From SIAJ01 sp036266155 (GTDB taxonomy: Bacteria; Planctomycetota; Planctomycetia; Gemmatales; Gemmataceae): 36,083 nucleotides of DNA. The stretch lies in the NCBI GenBank assembly GCA_036266155.1, contig DATANR010000072.1:1-36083 (forward strand). Reading direction: 5' to 3'. Both the position numbers and the translations under genes were made by a program. Positions 25,316-33,037 of this stretch are shown here, piece by piece (positions within the stretch are counted from its first letter, which is position 1; each line of letters opens with the position of its first letter). Below the pieces are notes generated by a model. That model did not search any database. It was not told the DNA's origin and saw only the letters and a program-made list of their open reading frames with translations.

Positions 25316-25345
25316 AAAGCCCGCGGACGTCCGTCCGTGGGCTTT
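25316..25345. repeat. Hairpin repeat, relative of 5075-5104
   Basis: AAAGCCCGCGGAC pairs with GTCCGTGGGCTTT across a four-base loop, with one G-T wobble. It shares the CCGTGGGCTTT arm with the element after tRNA-Pro. It lies 90 bases before the DUF4159 start codon, just downstream of the terminator-like hairpin on the minus strand. Confidence 0.7.
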
Positions 25346-25349
25346 GCGC

Positions 25350-25384
25350 AAGAAAAAACCCCTGCCGCTGGGCCGGCAAGGGGT
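25350..25384 (-). terminator. Intrinsic terminator not attached to a protein gene
   Basis: On the minus strand ACCCCTTGCCGG pairs with CGGCAGGGGT (one bulge, short loop) and is followed by six T residues. No minus-strand protein gene ends nearby, so it must end an untranslated transcript or act as an attenuator for the DUF4159 gene, whose start is about 125 bases further on. Confidence 0.65.
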
Positions 25385-25490
25385 GGGCGAGGAGGCGACG
25401 GTTGTGGGTGCGTTCAAGGCGCGGGTCCGGCGAGTCTCGGACCCCGCGCCGGCCGAGGGGCCTGGGCAACTAACTCCCCCTTCTATCTCT
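25385..25490 (-). ncRNA. Putative structured small RNA or attenuator leader
   Basis: Upstream of the orphan terminator, on the same strand, is a strong GC hairpin: GGCGCGGGGTCCG pairs with CGGACCCGCGCC around an eight-base loop (about 25417-25449 in window coordinates). It is preceded by a purine-rich stretch. No protein frame fits. I could not match it to SRP RNA, 6S RNA, tmRNA, RNase P or a riboswitch consensus by eye. The 5' boundary is a guess and no clear promoter was found. Confidence 0.35.
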
Positions 25491-25599
25491 AAAAGCGTCA
25501 GCCGCGCCTTTTTTGGACACGGATTTGCCAATATTTTTTCCTTCGGCCTTCCCACGAGCTGCCCTTGTTGCAGCGCTCTCGCTAACTTCAGGTCCCATC

Positions 25600-26829
25600 A
25601 TGAGATTCGTCGCGTTTTGGCTTGCTCTGATCCTTGTCAGTCCGCTGGTGGCTCAGGACAAACAGTTCTTCTTTCAGAAGGGCGATCGGGTTGTCTTCCT
25701 CGGCGACAGCATCACCGAACAGTACCAGTATTCGACCGACATCGAGCTTTACCTGACGACCCGCTTCCCCGGCTGGAACCTAGTCTTTCTGAATGCCGGC
25801 ATCGGCGGCGACACGGCCAACGGTGGGGCCGGCCGCTTCCAGTCTCATGTTCTGGACGAGAAGCCGACGGCCGTGACCATCAACTTCGGCATGAATGACG
25901 CCGGCTATGGCAAGTTCGACGCCGGCCGGAATAAGCAATACGTCGAGAAGACGACCGCGATGCTCGATATGGCCAAAAAGGCGGGTGTGCGTGTGGCCCT
26001 GATTTCGCCGAACGCCGTCGATCGCCGCGGCCGGGAAAACTTCAAGCTGTACGTCGAAACGCAGAAGGAGTTTTACGCCCCATTGAAAGAGCTGGCGGCG
26101 ACCCACGGCGCCACCTTCGTGGATCAATACGCCACGACGCGCGCCGCTCTGGAAAAGATGGAGCAGGATAAGGCCGACAAGGTGGTGCCCTTCGGCGACG
26201 GCTTCCACACCGCGTCGCCGGGCGGCTTGCTGATGGCCCACGCGATCCTGACAGGGCTCGGCGCCCCGGCGAAAGTGTCCGACGTATCGATTGATGCCGG
26301 GGCCAAGTCGGCCGCTCCGGACCATTGCAAAGTCGAGAACCTAATGGTCGCCGCTGATCACGTGCGCTTCGACCGAACTGACGAGGCTGTGCCGATCCCC
26401 GTGCAGAAGGATTGGGTGACGCTGCTGCCTTACGTCAACGAACTCAAAGATCTCAACTACTACGGACTCACGGTGAAGGGTCTGGCGAAAGGCATCTGGG
26501 GCATCTCGATTGGCGGCGTCGAGGTGGCCAAGGCGAGCGCCGACGATCTCGAAAAAGGTATCAACCTCGGCAACGTGACCCGCGGCCCGATCTGGGAGCA
26601 AGGCAAGAAGGCGTTTGACGCGATCAACGCAAAGAACCAGATCGTCCACGGCCGCTTCCGTGGCGTGTTAATGGTGCAGGTGCCCGACTGGTTGGCCGAC
26701 GTCGCCAAGGAACGCAAGCCGTTGGAGTTGTCGAAGCGGCTGGAGCAGGTGGCGGCCAAGCAGGCGGAAATTTACAAGATGGTTCAGCCGGCGACGCAGA
26801 AGTTTGATTTGAAACTGATCAATCAGTAG
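25600..26829 (+). CDS. Secreted SGNH/GDSL hydrolase
   Basis: A 409-residue exported SGNH-fold esterase/lipase. Signal peptide MRFVAFWLALILVSPLVAQD. Block I is GDSIT (Ser37), block II the Gly in NAGIGGDTANGG (67-76), block III the Asn in GMND (97-100), and block V DGFH (Asp200, His203), so the catalytic set is complete. The C-terminal 200 residues form a second region typical of planctomycete SGNH proteins. The substrate is unknown; polysaccharide or lipid O-acyl groups are likely. The ATG at 25600 is preceded by AGG eight bases upstream; the longer frame to 25513 adds residues that do not fit a signal peptide. Confidence 0.9.
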   Translation: MRFVAFWLALILVSPLVAQDKQFFFQKGDRVVFLGDSITEQYQYSTDIELYLTTRFPGWNLVFLNAGIGGDTANGGAGRFQSHVLDEKPTAVTINFGMNDAGYGKFDAGRNKQYVEKTTAMLDMAKKAGVRVALISPNAVDRRGRENFKLYVETQKEFYAPLKELAATHGATFVDQYATTRAALEKMEQDKADKVVPFGDGFHTASPGGLLMAHAILTGLGAPAKVSDVSIDAGAKSAAPDHCKVENLMVAADHVRFDRTDEAVPIPVQKDWVTLLPYVNELKDLNYYGLTVKGLAKGIWGISIGGVEVAKASADDLEKGINLGNVTRGPIWEQGKKAFDAINAKNQIVHGRFRGVLMVQVPDWLADVAKERKPLELSKRLEQVAAKQAEIYKMVQPATQKFDLKLINQ

Positions 26830-26837
26830 ATTCCGCC

Positions 26838-26917
26838 GCCGCTTGCGGCGTCGCGCACTGCCGCTACGCCGCAAGCGGCCACCAAATGCCAGAAGCCCGG
26901 GGTTGCGGCCCCGGGCT
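26838..26917. repeat. Two palindromes between convergent genes
   Basis: GCCGCTTGCGGCG (26838-26850) has an exact inverted partner at 26867-26879. A second hairpin, AGCCCGGGG with its exact complement across a six-base loop, is at 26894-26917. Both lie between the stops of the SGNH hydrolase and the Cys-rich gene and probably terminate transcription from both sides. Confidence 0.75.
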
Positions 26918-26945
26918 CCAGCGATGATCAATCCGTCCTTACTGC

Positions 26946-28241
26946 TTACTTGCAGCAGCCGATGTGGCAGGACGGGATGCAGCACTTCAGCTTGCTGCAG
27001 CAGCCGGCGAACTTGTCGCAGACGTTGCAGTTGAAGCTCTCCACGCAGCAGCCGACCTTGCTGCAGCAGCCCGCGAACTTATCGCAGCAGCCGCTGAACT
27101 TGTCGCACACGTTGCACTTGGCCACGTCGCAGCAGCCGGCGAACTTACCGCAGCAATCCTTGAACTTGCTGAACAGGCAGCAGTCGCTCTTGCAGCAGTT
27201 GTTGTCGCAACCCGTGTTGCAGGTTTGCGGGCAAGCCGGGGCACAAGCGGGCGGGCAGGCCGGAGCACAAGCCGCTGGCGGGCAAGCCGGCGGGCAGGCG
27301 TTGCTGGCAACCGGCGGGCACGGGGCAGCAGCGGCTGGCGGGCAAGCCGGGGCACATGGAGCCGGGCAGGCTTCTTCAACCCACGTCGGCACCATCTTGC
27401 ACACCGTCACCGTCTCGCACGTCGGCACGCACTCGGTCACGCAGCGGGTGGCCTGGTAGGGCACACACACCGTCTTGCAGCAGGTCACTTCCTTGTTCTC
27501 GGTGCAAGGAACGCAACGAGTCTTGCACACCGGGACGCACTCGGTCTTCGTCTCGGTCTTCCAGGTGCAGCACTTCTTCGTGACCGGCACGCATTCCCAC
27601 GTGCACTTCGCCACGCAGCACGGCTCGCAGGTCTTGGTGATGACCGGCTTGCAGTACGAGAAGCTGAAACCCTTGTGGCAGCAGCTATCGCCACAGCCGG
27701 TGTCGCAGCCCTTGTTGCAGCCCGTGTCACAACCCTTGTTGCAGCCGGTGTCGCAGCAGCCACCGATCGTCTTGCACTCCTTCTGGAACGTGATGTGGCA
27801 CTTTTCCTTGTACTCGGTCACGTACTCGATCTTCTTGCGCTTCTCCATCACCGTCTTCTCTTCCCAGCACGGGACCTTGACGCAGTGGGTCCGCGTCTCG
27901 TTGACGGTGTAGGTCTCCGTCTTGTAGGTCGTGACTGGCACGCACTTCTTCTCCTGCACGGTCTCGGTCCGGTAAGCAGTGTACGTCTCCTGCTTCTGCA
28001 CTTGCTTCATGACCGTCCGGGTCTCTTGGACCTGGGTCGGCACCATCTTACACACCTTCACTGTGGCCGGCGGACACGGGGTCGCCGGGCCCGGGGTTGC
28101 CGGCGCCACTGGGGCAGCCGGCGTCGCCGACGCCGACGGTGGAATGGCCTTTGGTTCGGCCTTCTTCTCCTGGGCAACCGCCGCGAACGGCACCACCATC
28201 AGGAGCGCACCGGCGAAGACGAATCTACGCACGCTCGACAT
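26946..28241 (-). CDS. Cysteine-rich exported protein with YTV-like motifs
   Basis: A 431-residue protein with a signal peptide (MSSVRRFVFAGALLMVVPFAAVAQ) and about 70 Cys. The order is a Pro/Ala linker, a region of TVQEKKCVPVTTYKTETYTV-type repeats (about 70-150), CDTGCNKG tandem repeats (about 165-185), paired Cys strings with CVPV motifs, a PACPPAC proline/cysteine linker, and C-terminal repeats built on CNVCDKFAGCCSK. Cys-rich YTV-domain proteins are known components of planctomycete cell walls; disulfide cross-linking of such a wall is the likely role here. GGGAG precedes the ATG at 28241 by about nine bases. A 14-bp palindrome lies about 90 bases upstream. Confidence 0.85.
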   Translation of the reverse strand: MSSVRRFVFAGALLMVVPFAAVAQEKKAEPKAIPPSASATPAAPVAPATPGPATPCPPATVKVCKMVPTQVQETRTVMKQVQKQETYTAYRTETVQEKKCVPVTTYKTETYTVNETRTHCVKVPCWEEKTVMEKRKKIEYVTEYKEKCHITFQKECKTIGGCCDTGCNKGCDTGCNKGCDTGCGDSCCHKGFSFSYCKPVITKTCEPCCVAKCTWECVPVTKKCCTWKTETKTECVPVCKTRCVPCTENKEVTCCKTVCVPYQATRCVTECVPTCETVTVCKMVPTWVEEACPAPCAPACPPAAAAPCPPVASNACPPACPPAACAPACPPACAPACPQTCNTGCDNNCCKSDCCLFSKFKDCCGKFAGCCDVAKCNVCDKFSGCCDKFAGCCSKVGCCVESFNCNVCDKFAGCCSKLKCCIPSCHIGCCK

Positions 28242-28329
28242 TGGAACATCTCCCATTCCGAAGTGGTCGCCCGCGGTCGCCGCCTCGCTCTTCGACGCGA
28301 GGTCCCTGACGCCGACGTTCGACATACAT

Positions 28330-28343
28330 GGGGAATATTCCCC
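28330..28343. promoter_or_regulatory. Palindrome GGGGAATATTCCCC, candidate operator
   Basis: A perfect 14-bp palindrome about 90 bases before the Cys-rich gene start, in an otherwise gene-free 344-base interval (28242-28585) between that gene and the kinase stop. Its size and symmetry suit a dimeric repressor. The regulator is not known, and no other copy was noticed in the window. Confidence 0.35.
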
Positions 28344-28585
28344 GCGTGGGTAAGAAGTGAAAGTCGTGCGGCGTAGAAAAGGCACAGAAAACAGGCAGTC
28401 TGCGCGCGCGTTTACGCATCGGAGCGCGACTGCGGTTGGTGACAGCTGCGGCGCATGGCGCGATTGCGCGTTGGACCTGTGCGGGTGCTGCCGATTGCCC
28501 GTCGCGCCGCGTGTCAAACAGTAGGGGTGACGGGATTATGACGGGTCGGCGAAGCGCTGGCGGTGAGCGAAGGGATGACGATGAC

Positions 28586-31500
28586 CTACTTCGCGGCGCG
28601 CCAGACGCGTGCGAATCCTTCGCGGCCAACCGTGATCAACACGCGGTCGGCACGGAAGGCCACCAGCAACACCGTGTCGGTATGACCGGCAAGGGCGGCA
28701 CGTTCCTGCCCCGTCTCGGGATCACGTAGGCGAACCGCACGATCGACGCCGCCGCTCGCCAGCGTTCGTCCGTCGGCCGTGAATGCGAGCGCTCCCACCG
28801 AATCGGTAAGCCCAGGCGGAGCAGGCCGCTCGCTGGCATCGAGCTTCTGGCCGTTCGCTGGCGGATCGCCCTCCGCCATCACCTTAGGCTTGAACTCCCA
28901 AACCTTGACGAGCCCGCCATCATCGGCCGACGCCATCTCCCAGGGACCACGCGTGTCGCCGGGTCGCACGGCCACGGCCGTAATGTTTCGAACGAAATGG
29001 GCCAGCGCCTGGCCGAAGAGCAATTCGCCCGTGTCGGCATCCCACACCTGCAACGTCGAACCGCCGGCCGTAATCAGCTTGCGTCCGTCGGGGCTGAAGA
29101 CCGCGAGCGTCGGCCGACCGCTGACCTGCAACAAGTTATGCCGAGTTTTTCCAGACTTCAGATCGAGCCAGACGATGCGGCCATCGTCGGTGCCAATGAC
29201 GATTTCGTCCTGGCGCAGGGCCACGGTTTTCACAGGGCCTTTGTGAACTTGGATCGGCCGATCGTCCGCGTTGGCGCGCCAAATGTAGGCACCGTCCGCA
29301 GTGGCGGCCGCAATCATCGAGCCATCAAGGCTGATGGCAATCGCTCCGACCGGATATTCGAGCCCGCGGAGGACGCGAGATGGGGCTGGGTTCAACTCGG
29401 CAGCCGGGTCGCCGAGACGCCAGACCTTCAGTTGCTTGTGGATGCGTTCGGCAACGGCGAGCGTAGTCCCATCCATACTGAGGACGGCCGCGCCGAGCGG
29501 GGCGCGGGCGTCGAGCTCAATAACCTCTTCTTTTTGCCCGCTGAAGTTCCACATGCGCACCGCGCCGTCCTGGCCGCCGCTCACGATTGACAGGCCGTTC
29601 GGCGCGAAGCTGACGCCGCGGATCGCTCGTGCCGATGAATCATGCGTCGTCGGTCGCGGCTCCTTTTCCGGGCGGAAGACGGCCCGCTCTTGCAACGCCG
29701 CCACGTCCCAAACGCGAACGGTGCCATCGCGGCCGGCGCTCGCCAGCCGCTTGCCGTCTTCGCTGAACGACAGGTCGAAAATGGTGAGCCCCGTGTGCCC
29801 GCGCAGTTGACCCGCCGATTTATTGATGAGCGGACGGAAGAGTTGGATGACCGGCTCGTCCTCATCCGGCTCGGCGTCGCCGGCCGCGGCGAGCAGTTCG
29901 CCGTCCGGCGTAATGGCCAGGGCGAGTGCTTGCTTCTTTAACTTGAAGAGATCTACCGGCGTACCGCCGCCTGGAGTCAGTCGCCATTCGACCACGCGGC
30001 CATCCGACCCGGCGGAGAACACTCCCTCGGCCGCCCACGCGACCGCCGTCACCGGACCGTTATGGCCGCGCAGTAGGCCGGACGCGGTTGGTTGTGGACG
30101 CGGCTTGCCCTCAACGATCGGCGGCACGTCCCACAAGCGAATCGAACCGTCGGCCCCGGCGCTCGCGAGCCGGCGACCGTCGATCGAGAACGTCACCGCA
30201 TTGACAGTGTTCGTGTGGCCGTTAAGCGTGAACTTCGGTTCCAGCGGGACCGAACGCACCGGCAACGGACCCGAAGGCAGTTCCCAGATTCGGACCGTGT
30301 TGTCGCCGCCGGCCGTCGCCAGGGTCCGACCGTCGGGAGCAAAGGCAATGGCGTGTGCGGCAAGTTGATGTCCGGTCAGCACGAATACGAGCCGCTTGTT
30401 TGCCACGTCCCAGATGCGCACGAGCGGATCGACGCCGCTGGCGGTCGCCACGAGCTTGCCGTCCGGCGAGTGATCGACGCGTGCGGCCGGTGGAACCCCG
30501 TTGGCCCCTTGTTGTACGCCGATGACCTGCTCGCTGACTAAACATTGACCGCGCACGTATCGCCACGTGAAGTCCTTCAAGCGCTCGGGGCAACGATCGC
30601 GGTCGTCAAGCAGTCGCAACGCACGTTGCGGATCGCGTTCGCCGAGCGCGGCGGCTTTGAACAATTGCAACGCGAAGACGCCGCGTTCCGCTTCGGACTT
30701 CTTCGCCTCCGCCTCTTGGCGAGCGTTGATCGCCTCAGTCTTCTGCCGATCGGACGCGATGCGTTCGTCGTCGGCCTTTTGCTTTTCCGTCAACGCGACG
30801 CGCTGGGCCTCGCGGGCATCCGACCGTTGTTTCTCCAGATTGTCGGCCGCCTCCTGCAAGAGCACGTTGAAGTAAAGGCTGACCATCAGCAACGTGGCGA
30901 CGGCGAGACCGCTCGTGACGCCCATCACCGTCGCGGCCGGGTGGCGGTTCATCCACTTGATTGCCCGCTCCCACGGGGCCACGGGCCGGGCCGCGATCGC
31001 CTCGCCGTGCAAATAGCGGTGCAGATCGTCGGCAAGGTCGGCCGAACTCGCGTAACGCTTGCGTGGCTCCTTGGCCAGGCACTTCAAACAGATGGTCTCG
31101 AGATCGCGCGGCAGCTTGGCCCGTAGCTTCGACGGCGGGACCGGATCGTCAGCCATCACCTGCAAGACGGTGTCGAGCGGCGTCTCCCCGCGGAACGGCG
31201 GCCGACCCGTGAGCAACTCGTAAAGGATCGCGCCGAGTGCGTACGTGTCAGTATGCGGACCGACCTGACGGTTCTTCCCGGCCGCCTGCTCGGGCGCTAA
31301 ATAACTCGGCGTGCCGACCACGGCGCCCGTGCGCGTCTGCTGGGCGGGCGCCGTGCGCTCGGAGTCGTCGGACCACGACGACTCCGGATCGACGCGCTTG
31401 GCCAGCCCGAAGTCCGTGATCTTCGGCACCCGCAGCGCCGAAGCCGGCACGCGAAACAGCGGATCCTCGCTCTTGCCCTTCCGATCCGCATTCCGAGTTC

Positions 31501-32140
31501 CGACTTCCGAGTTCCCAAGAAGAACGTTGGCCGGCTTCAAATCGCGATGGACGATGCCGCGCGTGTGCGCGAAGTGCACGGCCCGTGCGAGCGCTTCCAC
31601 GAGGTCGGCCGCGGGCTTGGCGGGCCACGGCTGGCCGTCGAGGTAGCTGGCGAGGCTGCCGCCGTCGACGAACTCGAACGCGAGATACGGTCGTCCGTGG
31701 CTTTCGCCGACCTCGAAGATCTGGACGATGTTCGGATGCTGAAGCGCCGCGACCGCCTCGGCCTCGCGGCGGAAGCGCAGCCGTTCCGCGATGCCGGCGT
31801 GTTCGCCCGACAGGATCATCTTCAGCGCGACTGGCCGGTTCAGATCGAGTTGGCGTGCCAGATAAACGACGCCCATGCCGCCGCGGCCGAGTTCACGCAG
31901 AATGTCGTAACCTGGCACCGACTGACGCACAAACTCGTCGGACTTCGATCCGTCGTGCGACCCACCGTCGGCCGTCCGCGTGAGGTCCGCGGGCGCCGGC
32001 GAGCGAAATTCACCGGTGGCGGAGATGCCCTCGGGCCTGTTGTCCGGCGACGACGGGCCCAGGATGAAGTCCGTCGACTCCGCGCGCGGCGCATCGGTCG
32101 CGGGCGGCACGCGTTGCGGCGGAGTGGCGTCGGGGCCCAT
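28586..32140 (-). CDS. Transmembrane Ser/Thr protein kinase with WD40 propellers
   Basis: A 1184-residue Hanks-type kinase. After a disordered N-terminus, the kinase domain spans about 78-377: Gly loop LGRGGMG (84-90), Lys107 in VALK, HRDLKPAN (199-206, catalytic Asp200), DFG (243-245), GTPSYLAPE, and a C-lobe ending in RYASSADLADDL. One membrane helix is at about 402-423, followed by a Gln/Glu/Arg-rich coiled coil (about 425-490). The rest is a dozen or so diverged WD40 repeats, enough for two propellers. This is a hallmark planctomycete signalling architecture. A 30-residue insert (about 210-239) separates the catalytic loop from DFG and contains a 7-bp DNA repeat. No strong Shine-Dalgarno is seen at 32140. 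Divergent from the TIR gene. Confidence 0.95.
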   Translation of the reverse strand: MGPDATPPQRVPPATDAPRAESTDFILGPSSPDNRPEGISATGEFRSPAPADLTRTADGGSHDGSKSDEFVRQSVPGYDILRELGRGGMGVVYLARQLDLNRPVALKMILSGEHAGIAERLRFRREAEAVAALQHPNIVQIFEVGESHGRPYLAFEFVDGGSLASYLDGQPWPAKPAADLVEALARAVHFAHTRGIVHRDLKPANVLLGNSEVGTRNADRKGKSEDPLFRVPASALRVPKITDFGLAKRVDPESSWSDDSERTAPAQQTRTGAVVGTPSYLAPEQAAGKNRQVGPHTDTYALGAILYELLTGRPPFRGETPLDTVLQVMADDPVPPSKLRAKLPRDLETICLKCLAKEPRKRYASSADLADDLHRYLHGEAIAARPVAPWERAIKWMNRHPAATVMGVTSGLAVATLLMVSLYFNVLLQEAADNLEKQRSDAREAQRVALTEKQKADDERIASDRQKTEAINARQEAEAKKSEAERGVFALQLFKAAALGERDPQRALRLLDDRDRCPERLKDFTWRYVRGQCLVSEQVIGVQQGANGVPPAARVDHSPDGKLVATASGVDPLVRIWDVANKRLVFVLTGHQLAAHAIAFAPDGRTLATAGGDNTVRIWELPSGPLPVRSVPLEPKFTLNGHTNTVNAVTFSIDGRRLASAGADGSIRLWDVPPIVEGKPRPQPTASGLLRGHNGPVTAVAWAAEGVFSAGSDGRVVEWRLTPGGGTPVDLFKLKKQALALAITPDGELLAAAGDAEPDEDEPVIQLFRPLINKSAGQLRGHTGLTIFDLSFSEDGKRLASAGRDGTVRVWDVAALQERAVFRPEKEPRPTTHDSSARAIRGVSFAPNGLSIVSGGQDGAVRMWNFSGQKEEVIELDARAPLGAAVLSMDGTTLAVAERIHKQLKVWRLGDPAAELNPAPSRVLRGLEYPVGAIAISLDGSMIAAATADGAYIWRANADDRPIQVHKGPVKTVALRQDEIVIGTDDGRIVWLDLKSGKTRHNLLQVSGRPTLAVFSPDGRKLITAGGSTLQVWDADTGELLFGQALAHFVRNITAVAVRPGDTRGPWEMASADDGGLVKVWEFKPKVMAEGDPPANGQKLDASERPAPPGLTDSVGALAFTADGRTLASGGVDRAVRLRDPETGQERAALAGHTDTVLLVAFRADRVLITVGREGFARVWRAAK
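31481..31515 (-). repeat. Heptanucleotide tandem repeat inside the kinase domain
   Basis: On the minus strand five successive 7-base units can be read: GGAACTC, GGAAGTC, GGAACTC, GGAATGC, GGATCGG. They encode NSEVGTRNADR of the kinase insert between the catalytic loop and DFG. Because seven is not a multiple of three, gain or loss of one unit would shift the frame. Confidence 0.7.
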
Positions 32141-32325
32141 GGGGGTATTGTCGCGATCCAGGGTGCCAATCGGCGAACGACTTTCTTCAGTACGCCCGCT
32201 GTCACAGAGAGGTTGACGTTCGGCAATTGGATTCGTTCAGGGTGTGTGACACTCGAGAACGAAATTTGAACATAATGGCGATTGGCAAATCGTTCAGATG
32301 ATTCGGCACAGCCGCGTCCGACTAA

Positions 32326-32410
32326 CTTGGCGACCTTTCTTTTTGAAAACGTACGTTTTCCGCAGGGATTTGAGTAAGGTCGCCAAGATCGCCACGCTTT
32401 TGCCACACCC
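32326..32410 (-). repeat. 85-bp dispersed repeat, copy 2
   Basis: Inverted relative of 6353-6437. On the minus strand CTTGGCGACCT and AGGTCGCCAAG are exact inverted arms enclosing about 48 bases, so this copy could fold as a hairpin. It lies in the 396-base divergent interval (32141-32536) between the kinase and the TIR gene. The rest of that interval holds the TIR promoter and nothing else I can identify. Confidence 0.8.
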
Positions 32411-32474
32411 GCCGGTTGCGTTGCATTACGTACCACGGCTAAGCGGCTATGAGATAATTTATGGTAAAAACTTC

Positions 32475-32504
32475 TTGACTATATCGATCTCGCTCCGTTA
32501 CGAT
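32475..32504 (+). promoter_or_regulatory. Sigma-70-type promoter of the TIR gene
   Basis: TTGACT (32475-32480), an 18-base spacer and TACGAT (32499-32504), in a locally AT-rich stretch. Transcription would start near 32511, leaving a leader of about 26 bases. It would drive the TIR gene and the STAND gene together. Confidence 0.55.
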
Positions 32505-32536
32505 GGCTTCGCGATCGTTCTTATAAGCATGCGGTT

Positions 32537-33013
32537 ATGCCACGAATCGAGCAACAGACGGCGATTCTGTTCCAGAGCTATGCCCGAGCGGACATGCGTC
32601 TGGTCCGGTCATTGATGAGCAAGCTCGCACCGCTGCTACGGGCCTGCCAGACGGCGCAATACACGCTCTGGAACGACAACATGATTCCGATCGGCCGGAA
32701 TTGGCGTCAGGAAATCAATGAACAGCTGGAAATGAGCCGAGCCGGGTTGTTGCTTCTCAGCCCGAACGCGATCGCCTCCGGATACATCCGCGACAATGAG
32801 CTTCCGACCTTCCTGCTCCAACAAAAACTCATCCTGGTCGGACTGAAGCCGATCGACATCGCCACCCATTTGCCAGCCGCCCTGGTGGAACTGCCGATCT
32901 ACCGCTTACCGACGGCTCATGGCCGGCTGCTTTATTACTCCGAATGCACGCCGGCCCAGCGCGAGACGTTTGCCTTCGAACTCTACCAACAGATCCAACA
33001 ACGACTTTCCTGA
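32537..33013 (+). CDS. Stand-alone TIR-domain protein
   Basis: A 158-residue protein made of one TIR domain. Box 1 is AILFQSYARADMRLV (9-23). The BB-loop region is YTLWNDNMIPIGRNW (42-56), with the Asp/Ile/Gly/Trp pattern of NAD-processing TIRs. The LLLLSPNAIASGYIRDNEL segment carries Glu88, the probable catalytic Glu. The tail contains YRLPTAHG and YYSEC. Bacterial TIR proteins commonly cleave or cyclise NAD+ in anti-phage defence; that activity is inferred here. The Shine-Dalgarno is weak. The STAND gene begins 24 bases after the stop, in the same frame, and carries a related module. Confidence 0.85.
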   Translation: MPRIEQQTAILFQSYARADMRLVRSLMSKLAPLLRACQTAQYTLWNDNMIPIGRNWRQEINEQLEMSRAGLLLLSPNAIASGYIRDNELPTFLLQQKLILVGLKPIDIATHLPAALVELPIYRLPTAHGRLLYYSECTPAQRETFAFELYQQIQQRLS

Positions 33014-33037
33014 CTCCTTCACTGGCGAGCGCAGCCC

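Noticed and set aside
26950..28376. Long plus-strand frames across the Cys-rich gene (Gln/Leu-rich and Ala/Arg-rich products)
   Set aside because: They are antisense shadows of Cys-rich repeats; the minus-strand protein has a signal peptide, a Shine-Dalgarno and repeat motifs.
31840..32436. 198-codon minus-strand frame overlapping the kinase start
   Set aside because: Out-of-frame shadow of the kinase N-terminus continued through the dispersed repeat.
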